Shown here: in pieces, positions 8,306 through 15,961 of the stretch
Layout of the letters: every line of letters begins with the position of its first letter
How positions within the stretch are numbered: the stretch's first letter is position 1
Source of the DNA: JBCBGF01 sp038526915
GTDB taxonomy: Bacteria; Pseudomonadota; Alphaproteobacteria; Rhodobacterales; Rhodobacteraceae
Direction: 5' to 3'
Length of the DNA: 64,000 nucleotides
Assembly (NCBI GenBank): GCA_038526915.1
Contig: JBCBGF010000007.1
Span: forward strand, 103,413 to 167,412
The notes under the pieces: model-generated
The model's input: the letters and a program-made list of their open reading frames with translations, nothing else
Databases searched by the model: none
What the model was told of the DNA's origin: nothing
Program-made: the position numbers and the translations under genes

Positions 8306-8333
8306 TTGCATCAACTTCGCGACCGTGTATAAG
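8306..8333 (+). promoter_or_regulatory. rpsF: Candidate rpsF operon promoter
   Basis: TTGCAT (8306-8311), a 16-base spacer and TATAAG (8328-8333) lie about 105 bases before the rpsF start, just ahead of a structured leader. The last base of the -10 is G. Confidence 0.5.
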
Positions 8334-8335
8334 CC

Positions 8336-8407
8336 ACCGGTCTTCCGCAGAACCATACAACAGCGCAGCCTCTCGTGACCGGGCGCGGAAGTAATTACCC
8401 GGTCTTT
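8336..8407 (+). promoter_or_regulatory. Structured mRNA leader of rpsF-rpsR (S6:S18 leader candidate)
   Basis: A long stem-loop forms in the transcript: CTTCCGC (8342-8348) pairs perfectly with GCGGAAG (8385-8391), and the outer ACCGGT and ACCCGGT arms extend it across an internal loop. S6:S18 dimers are known to bind such leaders and repress their own operon in many bacteria. The match is by position and shape only; no covariance model was run. Confidence 0.45.
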
Positions 8408-8437
8408 GAAGTGCGCTCGAAAAGAACTGGAGAACGC

Positions 8438-8791
8438 ATGCCGCTTTATGAGCATGTCTTCATCTCCCGTCAGGACCTGTCGAACACGCAGGCCGAGGGA
8501 TTGATCGAACATTTTGGAACGGTTTTGTCTGACAACGGCGGCAAGCTCGTCGACCAGGAATACTGGGGCGTCAAGACGATGGCCTACAAGATCAACAAGA
8601 ACCGCAAGGGCCACTACGCCTTCATGCGTACCGATGCCCCCGCACCAGCTGTGCAGGAAATGGAGCGTCTGATGCGCCTGCATGACGATGTGATGCGCGT
8701 TCTGACGATCAAGGTGGATGAGCATCAGGAAGGTCCGTCCATCCAGATGCAAAAGCGCGACGAACGCGGCGAACGCCGCGAGCGCCGTTAA
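8438..8791 (+). CDS. rpsF: 30S ribosomal protein S6
   Basis: Small-subunit protein that pairs with S18 on the platform. The 117 residues start with MPLYEHVFISRQDLS, the standard alphaproteobacterial opening; I rejected an in-frame start 21 codons upstream because AGAACTGGAGAACGC provides a ribosome site directly before 8438. The tail is rich in Arg/Glu (DERGERRERR), as is common here. It leads the S6-S18-L9 operon, 18 bases before rpsR. Confidence 0.98.
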   Translation: MPLYEHVFISRQDLSNTQAEGLIEHFGTVLSDNGGKLVDQEYWGVKTMAYKINKNRKGHYAFMRTDAPAPAVQEMERLMRLHDDVMRVLTIKVDEHQEGPSIQMQKRDERGERRERR

Positions 8792-8809
8792 GCGAGGGGA
8801 GGCTAAGTC

Positions 8810-9037
8810 ATGGCTGCAAAACCGTTTTTCCGCCGCCGCAAGGTCTGCCCCTTCTCGGGCGACAACGCACCCGCGATCGACTACAAGGACACGCGCCTTC
8901 TGCAACGCTACATTTCCGAGCGTGGCAAGATCGTGCCCTCGCGCATCACCGCCGTCTCGGCCAAGAAGCAGCGTGAACTGGCCCGCGCCATCAAACGCGC
9001 CCGCTTCCTCGCCCTGCTGCCCTACGCCGTGAAATAA
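8810..9037 (+). CDS. rpsR: 30S ribosomal protein S18
   Basis: A 75-residue basic protein with the family core FFRRRKVCPFSGDNAP and YKDTRLLQRYISERGKI; it binds S6 on the 30S platform. A ribosome site (AGGGGAGG) precedes the ATG. It is the middle gene of the rpsF-rpsR-rplI operon, with an 11-base gap to rplI. Confidence 0.98.
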   Translation: MAAKPFFRRRKVCPFSGDNAPAIDYKDTRLLQRYISERGKIVPSRITAVSAKKQRELARAIKRARFLALLPYAVK

Positions 9038-9048
9038 GGAGAGGACCC

Positions 9049-9693
9049 ATGCAAGTCATCCTTCTCGAACGTGTGGCCAAGCTGGGCCAGATGGGCGAGG
9101 TCGTGACCGTCAAAGACGGCTACGCCCGCAACTTCCTTCTGCCGCAAAAGAAAGCGCTCTGGGCATCCGAGGCGAACCTCAAGGCCTTTGAAGACCAGAA
9201 GGCGCAGCTCGAGGCTCGGAACCTGGAAACCAAGGCTGAGGCCGAAAAACTGGGCGAAACGCTCGACGGCCAGCAGTTTGTCGTGATTCGCTCGGCCTCT
9301 GACGCCGGCGCGCTCTATGGCTCCGTCACCACCCGGGATGCGGCAGAGGCTGCGACCGAGGCGGGCTTCACCGTCGATCGCAAGCAGATCTCGCTGGAAC
9401 GCCCGATCAAGGAGCTGGGGCTGCACACACTGATCGTGTCGCTGCACCCTGAGGTCGAGGTGTCGATCACCCTGAACGTCGCGCGGTCGGCTGAGGAAGC
9501 CGAATTGCAGGCCTCGGGCAAGTCGATCCAGGAACTGGCCGCGGAAGAAGAAGCCGCTGCCGAGTTCGAGATTGCGGAGCTGTTCGACGATATCGGTGCC
9601 GCTCAGATCGACGACGAGGTGCTGGAAGCCGCGGGCGAAGCCCCGGCAGAGGCCCCCGCGGACGAGACCCAGTCGGAAGACGACGACAGCTAA
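9049..9693 (+). CDS. rplI: 50S ribosomal protein L9
   Basis: Elongated two-domain protein of the large subunit. Its 214 residues are well above the E. coli length of about 150 because of a C-terminal Ala/Glu/Asp-rich extension (from about 155) ending in a run of acidic residues, a feature of Rhodobacterales L9. The N-terminal motif VILLERVAKLGQMGEVVTVK and the GYARNFLLP turn are canonical. It closes the operon and is followed by a clear terminator. Confidence 0.97.
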   Translation: MQVILLERVAKLGQMGEVVTVKDGYARNFLLPQKKALWASEANLKAFEDQKAQLEARNLETKAEAEKLGETLDGQQFVVIRSASDAGALYGSVTTRDAAEAATEAGFTVDRKQISLERPIKELGLHTLIVSLHPEVEVSITLNVARSAEEAELQASGKSIQELAAEEEAAAEFEIAELFDDIGAAQIDDEVLEAAGEAPAEAPADETQSEDDDS

Positions 9694-9719
9694 GCGTCAC
9701 TCCCGCCGAAATCAGAAAG

Positions 9720-9750
9720 GCCGCGCCCTTAAGAGCGCGGCTGTTTTCGT
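9720..9750 (+). terminator. Rho-independent terminator of the rpsF operon
   Basis: GCCGCGC (9720-9726) pairs with GCGCGGC (9735-9741) and is followed by TGTTTTCGT, 27 bases past the rplI stop. Its T-tail reaches the stop of the convergent phhA gene. Confidence 0.8.
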
Positions 9751-9751
9751 C

Positions 9752-10537
9752 TCACGCCGCCAGATCAAACCGCGGCGGCAGGTCTCCGAGCGCTGCAGCG
9801 CGGTCCAGTGCGGCCTTCACATCCGTTTCCAACACCGCGGCCAGCGCGTCAAAGCTGTCGATCACGAAATAAACCGGCTGCACGATGTCGATCCGGTAAG
9901 GAGTGCGCAGGACTGTCAAAAGGTCAAAGGGCTCGGCCACTGCATCGGGCCCCATCGCATGGCGCGCCTCGGCGGGCGACGACATGATGCCCGCGCCAAA
10001 CGCTTTGAGCCGCCCGTCTTCGCGGATCAGGCCGAACTCAACGGTGAACCAGAACAGGCGGAAGAGCCGTTCCTGATACGCCTCACCTAGGCTCAGCGAC
10101 AGCGCCCCGAAGCGTTCCATGAACAAGCAGAACGCCTCATTCGTCAGCATCGGGCAGTGGCCGAAGCATTCGTGGAAAATGTCGGGCTCTTCGATGTAAT
10201 CCAGATGCTCGCGCCGCCGGATGAATGTGGCCATCGGAAACCGGCGCTTCGACAGAAGGGTCGAAAACTGTTCCTGCGGGATCAGCGCATCCACCGCCTC
10301 AACCCCTGCCCCGGTCAAATCCGCGAGACGCGCATTGATATCGGCCACCTGCGGCACCTGCCCGGCCTCCAGCCCCAGGCTGCGCTGGCCGTCGAGGTAC
10401 GCGGCACATGCATGGTCGGCGAGGAAGGCCATCTGGCGGTCGAAGAGAAGGCCCCAGACTTCGGTTTCTTCCGGGTCATAGTGGAAACGCCCCGCGGCAT
10501 CGGGGGTTTTCGAGACGTAGGTGGTGTTAAGTGGCAT
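9752..10537 (-). CDS. phhA: Phenylalanine 4-monooxygenase
   Basis: Pterin- and iron-dependent hydroxylase that turns phenylalanine into tyrosine, the first step of aromatic amino-acid degradation. The 261 residues match the compact bacterial enzyme. Iron ligands are readable as H122 and H127 in FHECFGHCPML and E167 in FTVEFGLI. A strong ribosome site (AAGGAGGATAGCC) fixes the start at 10537 rather than the upstream start at 10645. It is divergent from an Lrp-type regulator 110 bases away, the usual arrangement for a gene controlled by that regulator. A pterin dehydratase gene (phhB) is not in the window. Confidence 0.95.
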   Translation of the reverse strand: MPLNTTYVSKTPDAAGRFHYDPEETEVWGLLFDRQMAFLADHACAAYLDGQRSLGLEAGQVPQVADINARLADLTGAGVEAVDALIPQEQFSTLLSKRRFPMATFIRRREHLDYIEEPDIFHECFGHCPMLTNEAFCLFMERFGALSLSLGEAYQERLFRLFWFTVEFGLIREDGRLKAFGAGIMSSPAEARHAMGPDAVAEPFDLLTVLRTPYRIDIVQPVYFVIDSFDALAAVLETDVKAALDRAAALGDLPPRFDLAA

Positions 10538-10615
10538 GGCTATCCTCCTTTTTGTGTGGAAGATATCGCCGGGGGCACGACATCGGGTTTCAGAAATCCA
10601 GATTCGCCCGCTTGA

Positions 10616-10625
10616 TTTGATCAAA
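10616..10625. promoter_or_regulatory. Candidate Lrp-family operator between phhA and its regulator
   Basis: A perfect palindrome TTTGATCAAA sits in the most AT-rich part of the 110-base divergent gap, 23 bases before the regulator start. AsnC/Lrp proteins bind AT-rich dyads of this kind; binding here is inferred. Confidence 0.35.
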
Positions 10626-10647
10626 ATTTTCCAGTCTTGTCGCATAC

Positions 10648-11106
10648 ATGAAATTTTCTGATCCCGAAAAGGCGATTCTCAGACACCTACAACGCGACAT
10701 CAGCGCATCCCTGGCAACACTTGCCGAGCGCTGCGGCATGTCGCAAAGCACCGTTTGGCGCAAAATTCAGGACTTCGATGCATCCGGCGTGATCCGACGC
10801 CGGGTGGCCCTGCTCGATCCGGCGGCGCTTGAGGTCAAGCTGACAGTGCTGGCCAGTATCAGCCTCGAAGACCATTCAGAACAGGCGGTCGCGGGCTTTG
10901 CGCGGCTGGTGCGGGCACACCCCGAGATCACGGAATGCCATGCCGTATCTGGCACGTCGGACTATGTCCTAAAGGTGCGCGTGGCCGATGTTGAGGCCTA
11001 TGAACGCTTTATGACCACGACGCTCCTGCGCAACCCTGTGGTCCGGTCGGTGCAGTCGAGTTTTGTGCTGCGCGAGATCAAGTCGACCACCGAGTTGCCG
11101 ATCTGA
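10648..11106 (+). CDS. Lrp/AsnC family transcriptional regulator
   Basis: A 152-residue regulator. The N-terminal helix-turn-helix (about 18-50, with LAERCGMSQSTVWRKIQDFD) is followed by the RAM/AsnC ligand-binding domain with CHAVSGTSDYVLKVRVADVE (about 100-120). It is divergently paired with phhA, so it most likely senses phenylalanine or tyrosine and controls phhA (inference from context; the same pairing is common in proteobacteria). The hairpin at 11121-11147 lies between this gene and tig and could end both transcripts. Confidence 0.93.
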   Translation: MKFSDPEKAILRHLQRDISASLATLAERCGMSQSTVWRKIQDFDASGVIRRRVALLDPAALEVKLTVLASISLEDHSEQAVAGFARLVRAHPEITECHAVSGTSDYVLKVRVADVEAYERFMTTTLLRNPVVRSVQSSFVLREIKSTTELPI

Positions 11107-11120
11107 CCGCCCAAAAGCAA

Positions 11121-11147
11121 ATGGCGCCAGGGGGCCCCCGGCGCCAT
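11121..11147 (-). terminator. tig: Rho-independent terminator of tig
   Basis: ATGGCGCC (11121-11128) pairs with GGCGCCAT (11140-11147) around an all-GC loop. On the minus strand a TTTGCTTTTGG tail follows. It may also slow transcription from the convergent regulator. Confidence 0.7.
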
Positions 11148-11171
11148 CGGAATCTCGACCGGATGTCGTGG

Positions 11172-12503
11172 TTATTCGTCTTCCAGCGCCTCCACAGCCG
11201 CCTTCAGGTCGTCCTTCGACACCTCTTTTTCGCTCACATTGGCCAGCTCAAAGATGTAGTCGACCACCTTATCCTCAAAGATCGGCGCCTGGATCTGTTG
11301 CCGCATCTGAGCGTTTTGCTGAACAAACTCAAAGAACTGGCGCTCCTGTCCCGGATACTGCCGCGCCTGGTTCATCACCGCTTGCGTGATCTCGGCATCG
11401 GTCACTTCGATCTCATTCGCCCGGCCCAGCTCGGCCAGAAGCAGCCCCAGACGCACCCGACGCTCTGCCAGCTTGGTGTGCTCGTCTGTGGGTTCGATCT
11501 CGGCAGGGTCCGGTGCCTCACCTTCGGAAGCCTCTTCCTGCGCAAGCTGAATCGCAATTTGCTTAGCCTCGGCCTCCACGAGCGAGGGCGGCAACTCAAA
11601 CGTCACCGTCTCATCCAGCACATCCAACAGCCCGCGTTTGGTAACCTGACGCGCCGCGCCGGCGTACTCTGCGCCCAATCGCTCAGTGATCTGCTCCTTC
11701 AACGCCGCCAGATCATCAGCGCCATACTTCTTGGCAAGCTCATCGTCGATCTCCGCGGGAGCAGGCGCCTTCACCGCCTTAACGGTGCATTTGAAAACGG
11801 CGGCCTTCCCGGCCAGGTGGGCGGCCCCGTATTCCTCGGGGAAGTCGACCTTCACCTCGACCTCTTCCTCAGCCTTGGCGCCCACAAGCTGTTCCTCGAA
11901 CCCGGGGATAAAGCTGTTTGACCCCAGAACGAGCGGATAGTCCTCGGCCGAACCCCCCTCAAACTCTTCACCATCGACCGAGCCCACGAAGTCGATCACC
12001 ACCTGATCGCCGTCCTTCGCCTTACTGCCCTTGCGCCGATCCTCAAAGTTCTGCGCGCTCTCAGCCAGGTTCTGCAATGCCTCGTCGATATCGGCATCCG
12101 CAGGCTTCACCACCAGCTTTTCCAGCTTGATCTTCGCCAGATCGACCTCGGGGATCTCGGGCAGCGCTTCATAGTTCATCTCGACATGAATATCGTCGCC
12201 CTGCTTCCAGTCCTCGTTGGTCATCTTGACCTCGGGCTGCAGCGCGGGCCGGTCGCCACTGTCTTCAAAGTGCTTGCTCATCGCACCATCGACGGCTTCC
12301 TGCATGGCCTCGCCCAACAAGCGCTGACCGAACTGCTTCTTCAGCAGCGGCATCGGCACCTTGCCTTTGCGGAAGCCCTTCATCTCGATCTCGGGCTGCG
12401 CTTCGGCAAGCTTTTCATCGACCTTCGCGTCCAGCTCATCGGCGGTGACGACGATCTGATAGGCGCGTTTCAAACCTTCGTTCAGGGTCTCGGTGACCTG
12501 CAT
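11172..12503 (-). CDS. tig: Trigger factor
   Basis: Ribosome-associated chaperone and peptidyl-prolyl isomerase that meets nascent chains at the exit tunnel. It has 443 residues in the usual order: an N-terminal ribosome-binding domain with the signature GFRKGKVPMPLLKKQFG (about 45-61), a central FKBP-type domain (GDQVVIDFVGSVDGEEF, about 157-173) and a helical C-terminal domain. The C-terminus ends in Lys/Glu-rich sequence as is usual. The start at 12503 has a GAGAGGACCACC ribosome site; a start ten codons upstream is unlikely. No clp or lon gene follows, unlike in many bacteria. Confidence 0.97.
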   Translation of the reverse strand: MQVTETLNEGLKRAYQIVVTADELDAKVDEKLAEAQPEIEMKGFRKGKVPMPLLKKQFGQRLLGEAMQEAVDGAMSKHFEDSGDRPALQPEVKMTNEDWKQGDDIHVEMNYEALPEIPEVDLAKIKLEKLVVKPADADIDEALQNLAESAQNFEDRRKGSKAKDGDQVVIDFVGSVDGEEFEGGSAEDYPLVLGSNSFIPGFEEQLVGAKAEEEVEVKVDFPEEYGAAHLAGKAAVFKCTVKAVKAPAPAEIDDELAKKYGADDLAALKEQITERLGAEYAGAARQVTKRGLLDVLDETVTFELPPSLVEAEAKQIAIQLAQEEASEGEAPDPAEIEPTDEHTKLAERRVRLGLLLAELGRANEIEVTDAEITQAVMNQARQYPGQERQFFEFVQQNAQMRQQIQAPIFEDKVVDYIFELANVSEKEVSKDDLKAAVEALEDE

Positions 12504-12635
12504 GGTGGTCCTCTCAGGCGGCGGCCGCGACACGCGGCGTCATTTCAAAAAATCAGCCCTGCTCTTAGGAGCGGGCCGGTTCGGATGCAAGGCGGTTTCC
12601 CCGCCTCCACGCCCGGTCCGGCCGGGCTATATGCA

Positions 12636-12666
12636 GGCGGCCGCAGCCCGGTTGGGTGCGGCCGCC
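12636..12666. repeat. 9-bp GC-rich inverted repeat between rpsI and tig
   Basis: GGCGGCCGC (12636-12644) and GCGGCCGCC (12658-12666) form a perfect stem with a 13-base loop, 24 bases past the rpsI stop. No T-tract follows on either strand, so it is at best a weak terminator or an RNA 3'-end stabiliser. Confidence 0.5.
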
Positions 12667-12689
12667 GATGATCACGCAGAAGGCAAAGC

Positions 12690-13184
12690 TTAACGCTTGG
12701 AGAACTGGAAGCTCTTCCTCGCCTTGGCCTTACCGTACTTCTTCCGTTCGACCACACGGCTGTCGCGGGTCAGGAAGCCAGCGGCCTTGAGCGCACCGCG
12801 CAGGCTCGGCTCATAAAGCTGCAGCGCTTTCGAGATGCCGTGCTTCACAGCACCCGCTTGCCCCGAGAGACCGCCACCTTTCACGGTGGCCATCACGTCG
12901 AACTCACCCTCGACACCGGCAACGGTGAAAGGCTGGCGCAGGATCATCTGCAGCACGGGCCGCGCGAAATAGGCGTCCATATCCTTGCCGTTCACAGTCA
13001 CCTTACCCGACCCGGGCTTGATCCAGACGCGGGCGACCGCATCCTTCCGCTTGCCGGTGGCGTAAGACCGACCCAGCTCATCCCGAACCGGTTCGCGCGG
13101 GGTCATCGTCTCGGCCACAACAGCGGCGTCATCCCCGCCTGCGACGGCGTTCAGCTCGTCGAGCGATTTGATTTCTTCAGCCAT
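12690..13184 (-). CDS. rpsI: 30S ribosomal protein S9
   Basis: Small-subunit protein whose C-terminal tail reaches the P-site tRNA. It has 164 residues, about 34 more than E. coli S9, because of an acidic N-terminal extension (MAEEIKSLDELNAVAGGDD) typical of alphaproteobacteria. The body starts at YATGKRKDAVARVWIKPG and ends in the expected basic KARKSFQFSKR. It follows rplM after five bases, the universal rplM-rpsI operon. Confidence 0.98.
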   Translation of the reverse strand: MAEEIKSLDELNAVAGGDDAAVVAETMTPREPVRDELGRSYATGKRKDAVARVWIKPGSGKVTVNGKDMDAYFARPVLQMILRQPFTVAGVEGEFDVMATVKGGGLSGQAGAVKHGISKALQLYEPSLRGALKAAGFLTRDSRVVERKKYGKAKARKSFQFSKR

Positions 13185-13189
13185 CTGTC

Positions 13190-13648
13190 TCAGCTCCGCG
13201 TATTCTTGGAATTCATCGACTTCACGTCGACCACTTGCGGGTCCTGCGCCTCATGCGGGTGTTCCGCGCCGGCATAGACCCGCAGGTTCGTCATCTGCTT
13301 CCGGCTCAGCTTGTTGCCCGGCAGCATCCGCTTCACGGCCTGCATCACCACACGCTCGGGATGCGCGCCTTCGAGGATCTGACCCGTTGTCCGGCTCTTG
13401 ATCCCACCGGGATAGCCCGTGTGCCAGTAATTCGGCTTGTCGCGCTTGTTGCCGGTCAGCTGAACCTTGTCGGCGTTGATGATGATGACGTTGTCACCCA
13501 TGTCCATATGGGGCGTATAGCTCGGCTTGTGCTTGCCGCGCAGGCGGGTGGCGACGATCGCGGCAAGACGGCCCAGAACCACGCCCTCGGCGTCGATCAG
13601 GATCCACTTCTTGTCGATATCCGCCGGTGTTGCGGTAAAGGTTTTCAT
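13190..13648 (-). CDS. rplM: 50S ribosomal protein L13
   Basis: Early-assembling large-subunit protein of 152 residues. Family motifs DKKWILIDAEGVVLGRLA, SYTPHMDMGDNVIIINADK and the HTGYPGG turn are all present. It is the first gene of rplM-rpsI and is preceded by a good candidate promoter at 13703-13730. In other bacteria L13 can repress its own operon through the leader, but I see no clear leader structure here. Confidence 0.98.
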   Translation of the reverse strand: MKTFTATPADIDKKWILIDAEGVVLGRLAAIVATRLRGKHKPSYTPHMDMGDNVIIINADKVQLTGNKRDKPNYWHTGYPGGIKSRTTGQILEGAHPERVVMQAVKRMLPGNKLSRKQMTNLRVYAGAEHPHEAQDPQVVDVKSMNSKNTRS

Positions 13649-13702
13649 GTCAGTCCTCGTGGCTAATCCGGTGTCTGGCGCAAGCGCCGCCGGGATTGCG
13701 CC

Positions 13703-13730
13703 GTTCTAAGGACTCCGCCGACCCAGTCAA
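13703..13730 (-). promoter_or_regulatory. rplM: Candidate rplM-rpsI promoter
   Basis: On the minus strand TTGACT (13725-13730), a 16-base spacer and TAGAAC (13703-13708) lie 55 bases before the L13 start. The same two hexamers occur before rpmH. The last -10 base is C, not T. Confidence 0.55.
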
Positions 13731-13975
13731 GCACAGTATTCCTAAATTATTACAGCAAAATCATGCGCTTAAAAATAAGGTATCTTTATACCCCAGTCTG
13801 TGATCCCAATCGCTGGCCAACAAATGACCCCCATTCCTCACAATCTGCGCCAAAAATTGGCCGCAATCCCCTCCTACGCGTAACCCATCGTTAAGGTTTC
13901 GGGAGTGTAAAGGCACGAACGAGGCCGAACCGGCCGCGTATCAGGCCAAACAGTAACAAGTGCATGGAGTAGAAA
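13731..13975. other. AT-rich upstream region between rplM and a small membrane protein
   Basis: Non-coding as far as I can see. It is markedly AT-rich between 13738 and 13795, upstream of the rplM promoter, where an UP-element effect is possible. A short dyad GGTAT-CTTT-ATACC lies at 13779-13792. No promoter for the rightward gene is obvious. Confidence 0.5.
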
Positions 13976-14152
13976 ATGATCCGCACATTCCTCATCCTTG
14001 CCCTCGCCTTCGGCATGGGCCTTGCTGCCACCGTCTTTCTGCTGTTCGAAAACCCCGGCCTGATCGTCGGCTTTGGCATCATCTGCGCATTCATCTGCAC
14101 CATCATCGCCCTGGCCACGCGCAACCGCGACCAGGACGTGGCCGAAGGCTAG
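13976..14152 (+). CDS. Small two-helix membrane protein (58 aa), unknown
   Basis: Begins MIRTFLILALAFGMGLAATV and contains two membrane segments (about 3-23 and 28-48) separated by a short ENPGLIVG turn, then a polar tail with TRNRDQDVAEG. A TGGAGTAG ribosome site lies seven bases before the ATG. Its TAG stop shares the CTAG tetranucleotide with the stop of the opposite small gene. I know no family for it; size and topology suggest a small inner-membrane protein. That both tiny convergent frames have ribosome sites and meet exactly at their stops supports each being real. Confidence 0.55.
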   Translation: MIRTFLILALAFGMGLAATVFLLFENPGLIVGFGIICAFICTIIALATRNRDQDVAEG

Positions 14153-14316
14153 AGCCACATGCGCGGCTGATCCATCCGGGCATCCGCGTATTTCCGTAAG
14201 AAATCCCGATCTTTCGTCGGCCGGTCCGTGCTTGCGCGGTGCCGGCCGTCCTGCGTTGACAGCAGCCGCGCCCAAAACCCCCGGCGCGCGGCGTGTGATG
14301 TCTTGCTCTGTTTCAT
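14149..14316 (-). CDS. Small basic protein (55 aa), unknown
   Basis: Starts MKQSKTSHAARRGFWARLLS and is rich in Arg, Lys and Asp, with no membrane segment. A strong ribosome site (AAGGAGCATTCAG) precedes the ATG. The pattern DRPTKDRDFLRKYADARMD near the C-terminus looks like an amphipathic helix. The stop overlaps that of the convergent 58-residue gene by four bases. No function can be given. Confidence 0.5.
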   Translation of the reverse strand: MKQSKTSHAARRGFWARLLSTQDGRHRASTDRPTKDRDFLRKYADARMDQPRMWL

Positions 14317-14448
14317 CTGAATGCTCCTTGGCTATGATGTGCCCAGGATCATCCGGGGACAGCAAAGGGGGCTATCAGGCATTTGTCTCGAACCAGCCCG
14401 CATACTGTCCCGCCGGTGTGGGACATTGGTCCCGATGGGGGAAAGCAC

Positions 14449-15483
14449 ATGCGCACCGTGCGCTACACCAAGGCCAAAGACGGCACCTCGCTCGCCTGGG
14501 CGCGGGGCGGCAGGGGCCCGCCGTTGGTCAAACCCGCCACCTGGCTCACCCACCTCGAATACGACGATGTCAGCCCGATCTGGTCCCACTGGATCCGCTA
14601 TTTCGAAGACCACTTCGACTAACTGCGCTACGACGAACGCGGCTGCGGCCTCTCTGAAAAAGGCCCCGAAACGCCCGACCTCGAGACCTGGGTCGCTGAC
14701 CTCGAATGCGTGATCGATGCATCCGGCATCGACGCGCCTTTCGCCCTTCTCGGCATCTCCCAAGGTGCCTCCACCGCGATCACCTACACCATCCGCCACC
14801 CACACCGGGTTTCGCACCTCATCCTCTTCGGCGGCTTCGCCCGTGGCAGCACGCGTAGGGGCGATCCCGAAGCAGCCGCCCTCTACCGCGCCGTGGTCGA
14901 GGTTTTTCGACACGGCCTCAACAACCCCAACCCCACCTTCCAGGATGTCTTCACCACCCGCTTCATCCCCGATGCCAGCCCCGAACACCGGCAATGGTTC
15001 AACGAGCTGTGCCAGAAATCCACCGACGCCGAGGTGGGCGCCAACCTCCTCCTCGCACGCAGCGAGATCGACGTCTCGGATCTTCTGCCTCAAGTCACGG
15101 TCCCAACGCTTGTGATGCATGTCGAAGGCGACCAGGCCCAACCCATTGCCGAGGCCAAACTGATGGCCCGCAACATCCCCGGCGCCGAATTCACAGCCCT
15201 GCCCGGCAACAACCACATCCTGCAACCGTCCGAACCCGGGTGGGCCATCTTCCGCGATCGGTTGGAAACCTTCCTTGGCACTGCAAAGCCCAAGCTCGAC
15301 GCCACCCTGACCGACCGCGAAAGCGCGATCCTTGCCCTCATCTGTGAGGCCAAGAGCAACAAGGTGATCGCCTATGAGCTGGGCATCAGCGAAAAGACCG
15401 TGCGCAACCACGCCACGCATATCTTTGAAAAACTCGGCGTCAGCTCGCGACAAGAGGCGATCCTCGCCGGCAAGCGAACCTAA
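14449..15483 (+). pseudogene. Alpha/beta hydrolase-LuxR regulator, interrupted by a nonsense codon
   Basis: One frame carries an N-terminal alpha/beta-hydrolase fold and a C-terminal LuxR-type helix-turn-helix, an architecture known from a family of transcriptional regulators of about 340 residues. The hydrolase part has the nucleophile elbow GISQGAS and a late GNNHIL; the LuxR part has LTDRESAILALICEAKSNKVI and ISEKTVRNH. Codon 58 is TAA (14620-14622), directly before a well-conserved LRYDERGCG stretch in the same frame. The sequence on both sides is otherwise undamaged, so the mutation is recent, or it is a sequencing error. The start at 14449 has a GGGGGAAAG ribosome site. Downstream re-initiation at 14710 could still make a fragment with most of the hydrolase and the DNA-binding domain. 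Confidence 0.8.
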
Positions 15484-15902
15484 CCCGCAGGCGGGATTGA
15501 ATAGGTCATACTGGCCCGCGCCACCACGGCCTCCGACCCGTCCGACCGGATCAGCACATCCCCCACCGCCAGCACCCGGCCCAGCTTCAAAAGCCGGCAC
15601 TCCGCGATCAGGTCGCGCCCCGCGACCGGCTTGCGCATGAAATCCATCGAACAATTCGTCGTCACCGCCAGCCCCTGCGGCCCGATCATCGACAACACCG
15701 CCAGATAAACGCTCACATCCGCCAGCGCGAACATCGTCGGCCCCGACACAGTGCCGCCCGGGCGCAGATGCGCCTCTGTCACATGGCACCGCACCCCGAT
15801 CTCCATCTCCGCCACATGTTCGATGGTGAACATCTCGCCCACTTGCGGAAAATCGCTCTCCAGAAAGGCGGCCAGCGCCTCTGCATCCATTTTCAACGCC
15901 AT
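15480..15902 (-). CDS. PaaI-family hotdog thioesterase
   Basis: A 140-residue single hotdog domain that probably hydrolyses acyl-CoA thioesters. The family motif appears as EAHLRPGGTVSGPTMFALAD (about 48-67), where an early acidic residue and the Gly-rich helix start form the active site, followed by NCSMDFMRKPVAGRDL. It is divergent from an enoyl-CoA hydratase gene, consistent with a role in acyl-CoA turnover (inference). Its stop overlaps the stop of the convergent broken regulator by four bases. Upstream in-frame starts add only low-complexity sequence. Confidence 0.85.
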   Translation of the reverse strand: MALKMDAEALAAFLESDFPQVGEMFTIEHVAEMEIGVRCHVTEAHLRPGGTVSGPTMFALADVSVYLAVLSMIGPQGLAVTTNCSMDFMRKPVAGRDLIAECRLLKLGRVLAVGDVLIRSDGSEAVVARASMTYSIPPAG

Positions 15903-15961
15903 TCTCTTCCCCCGATCTTCCCCGCGCCGTAGACTTGGCGCGAGACATGAGGGAGAGCAAG

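Noticed and set aside
8237..8905. Extension of the two-helix membrane protein frame across rpsF
   Set aside because: It would cover the rpsF gene and its leader on the opposite strand; the extension has no family sequence and an ATG at 8236 fits.
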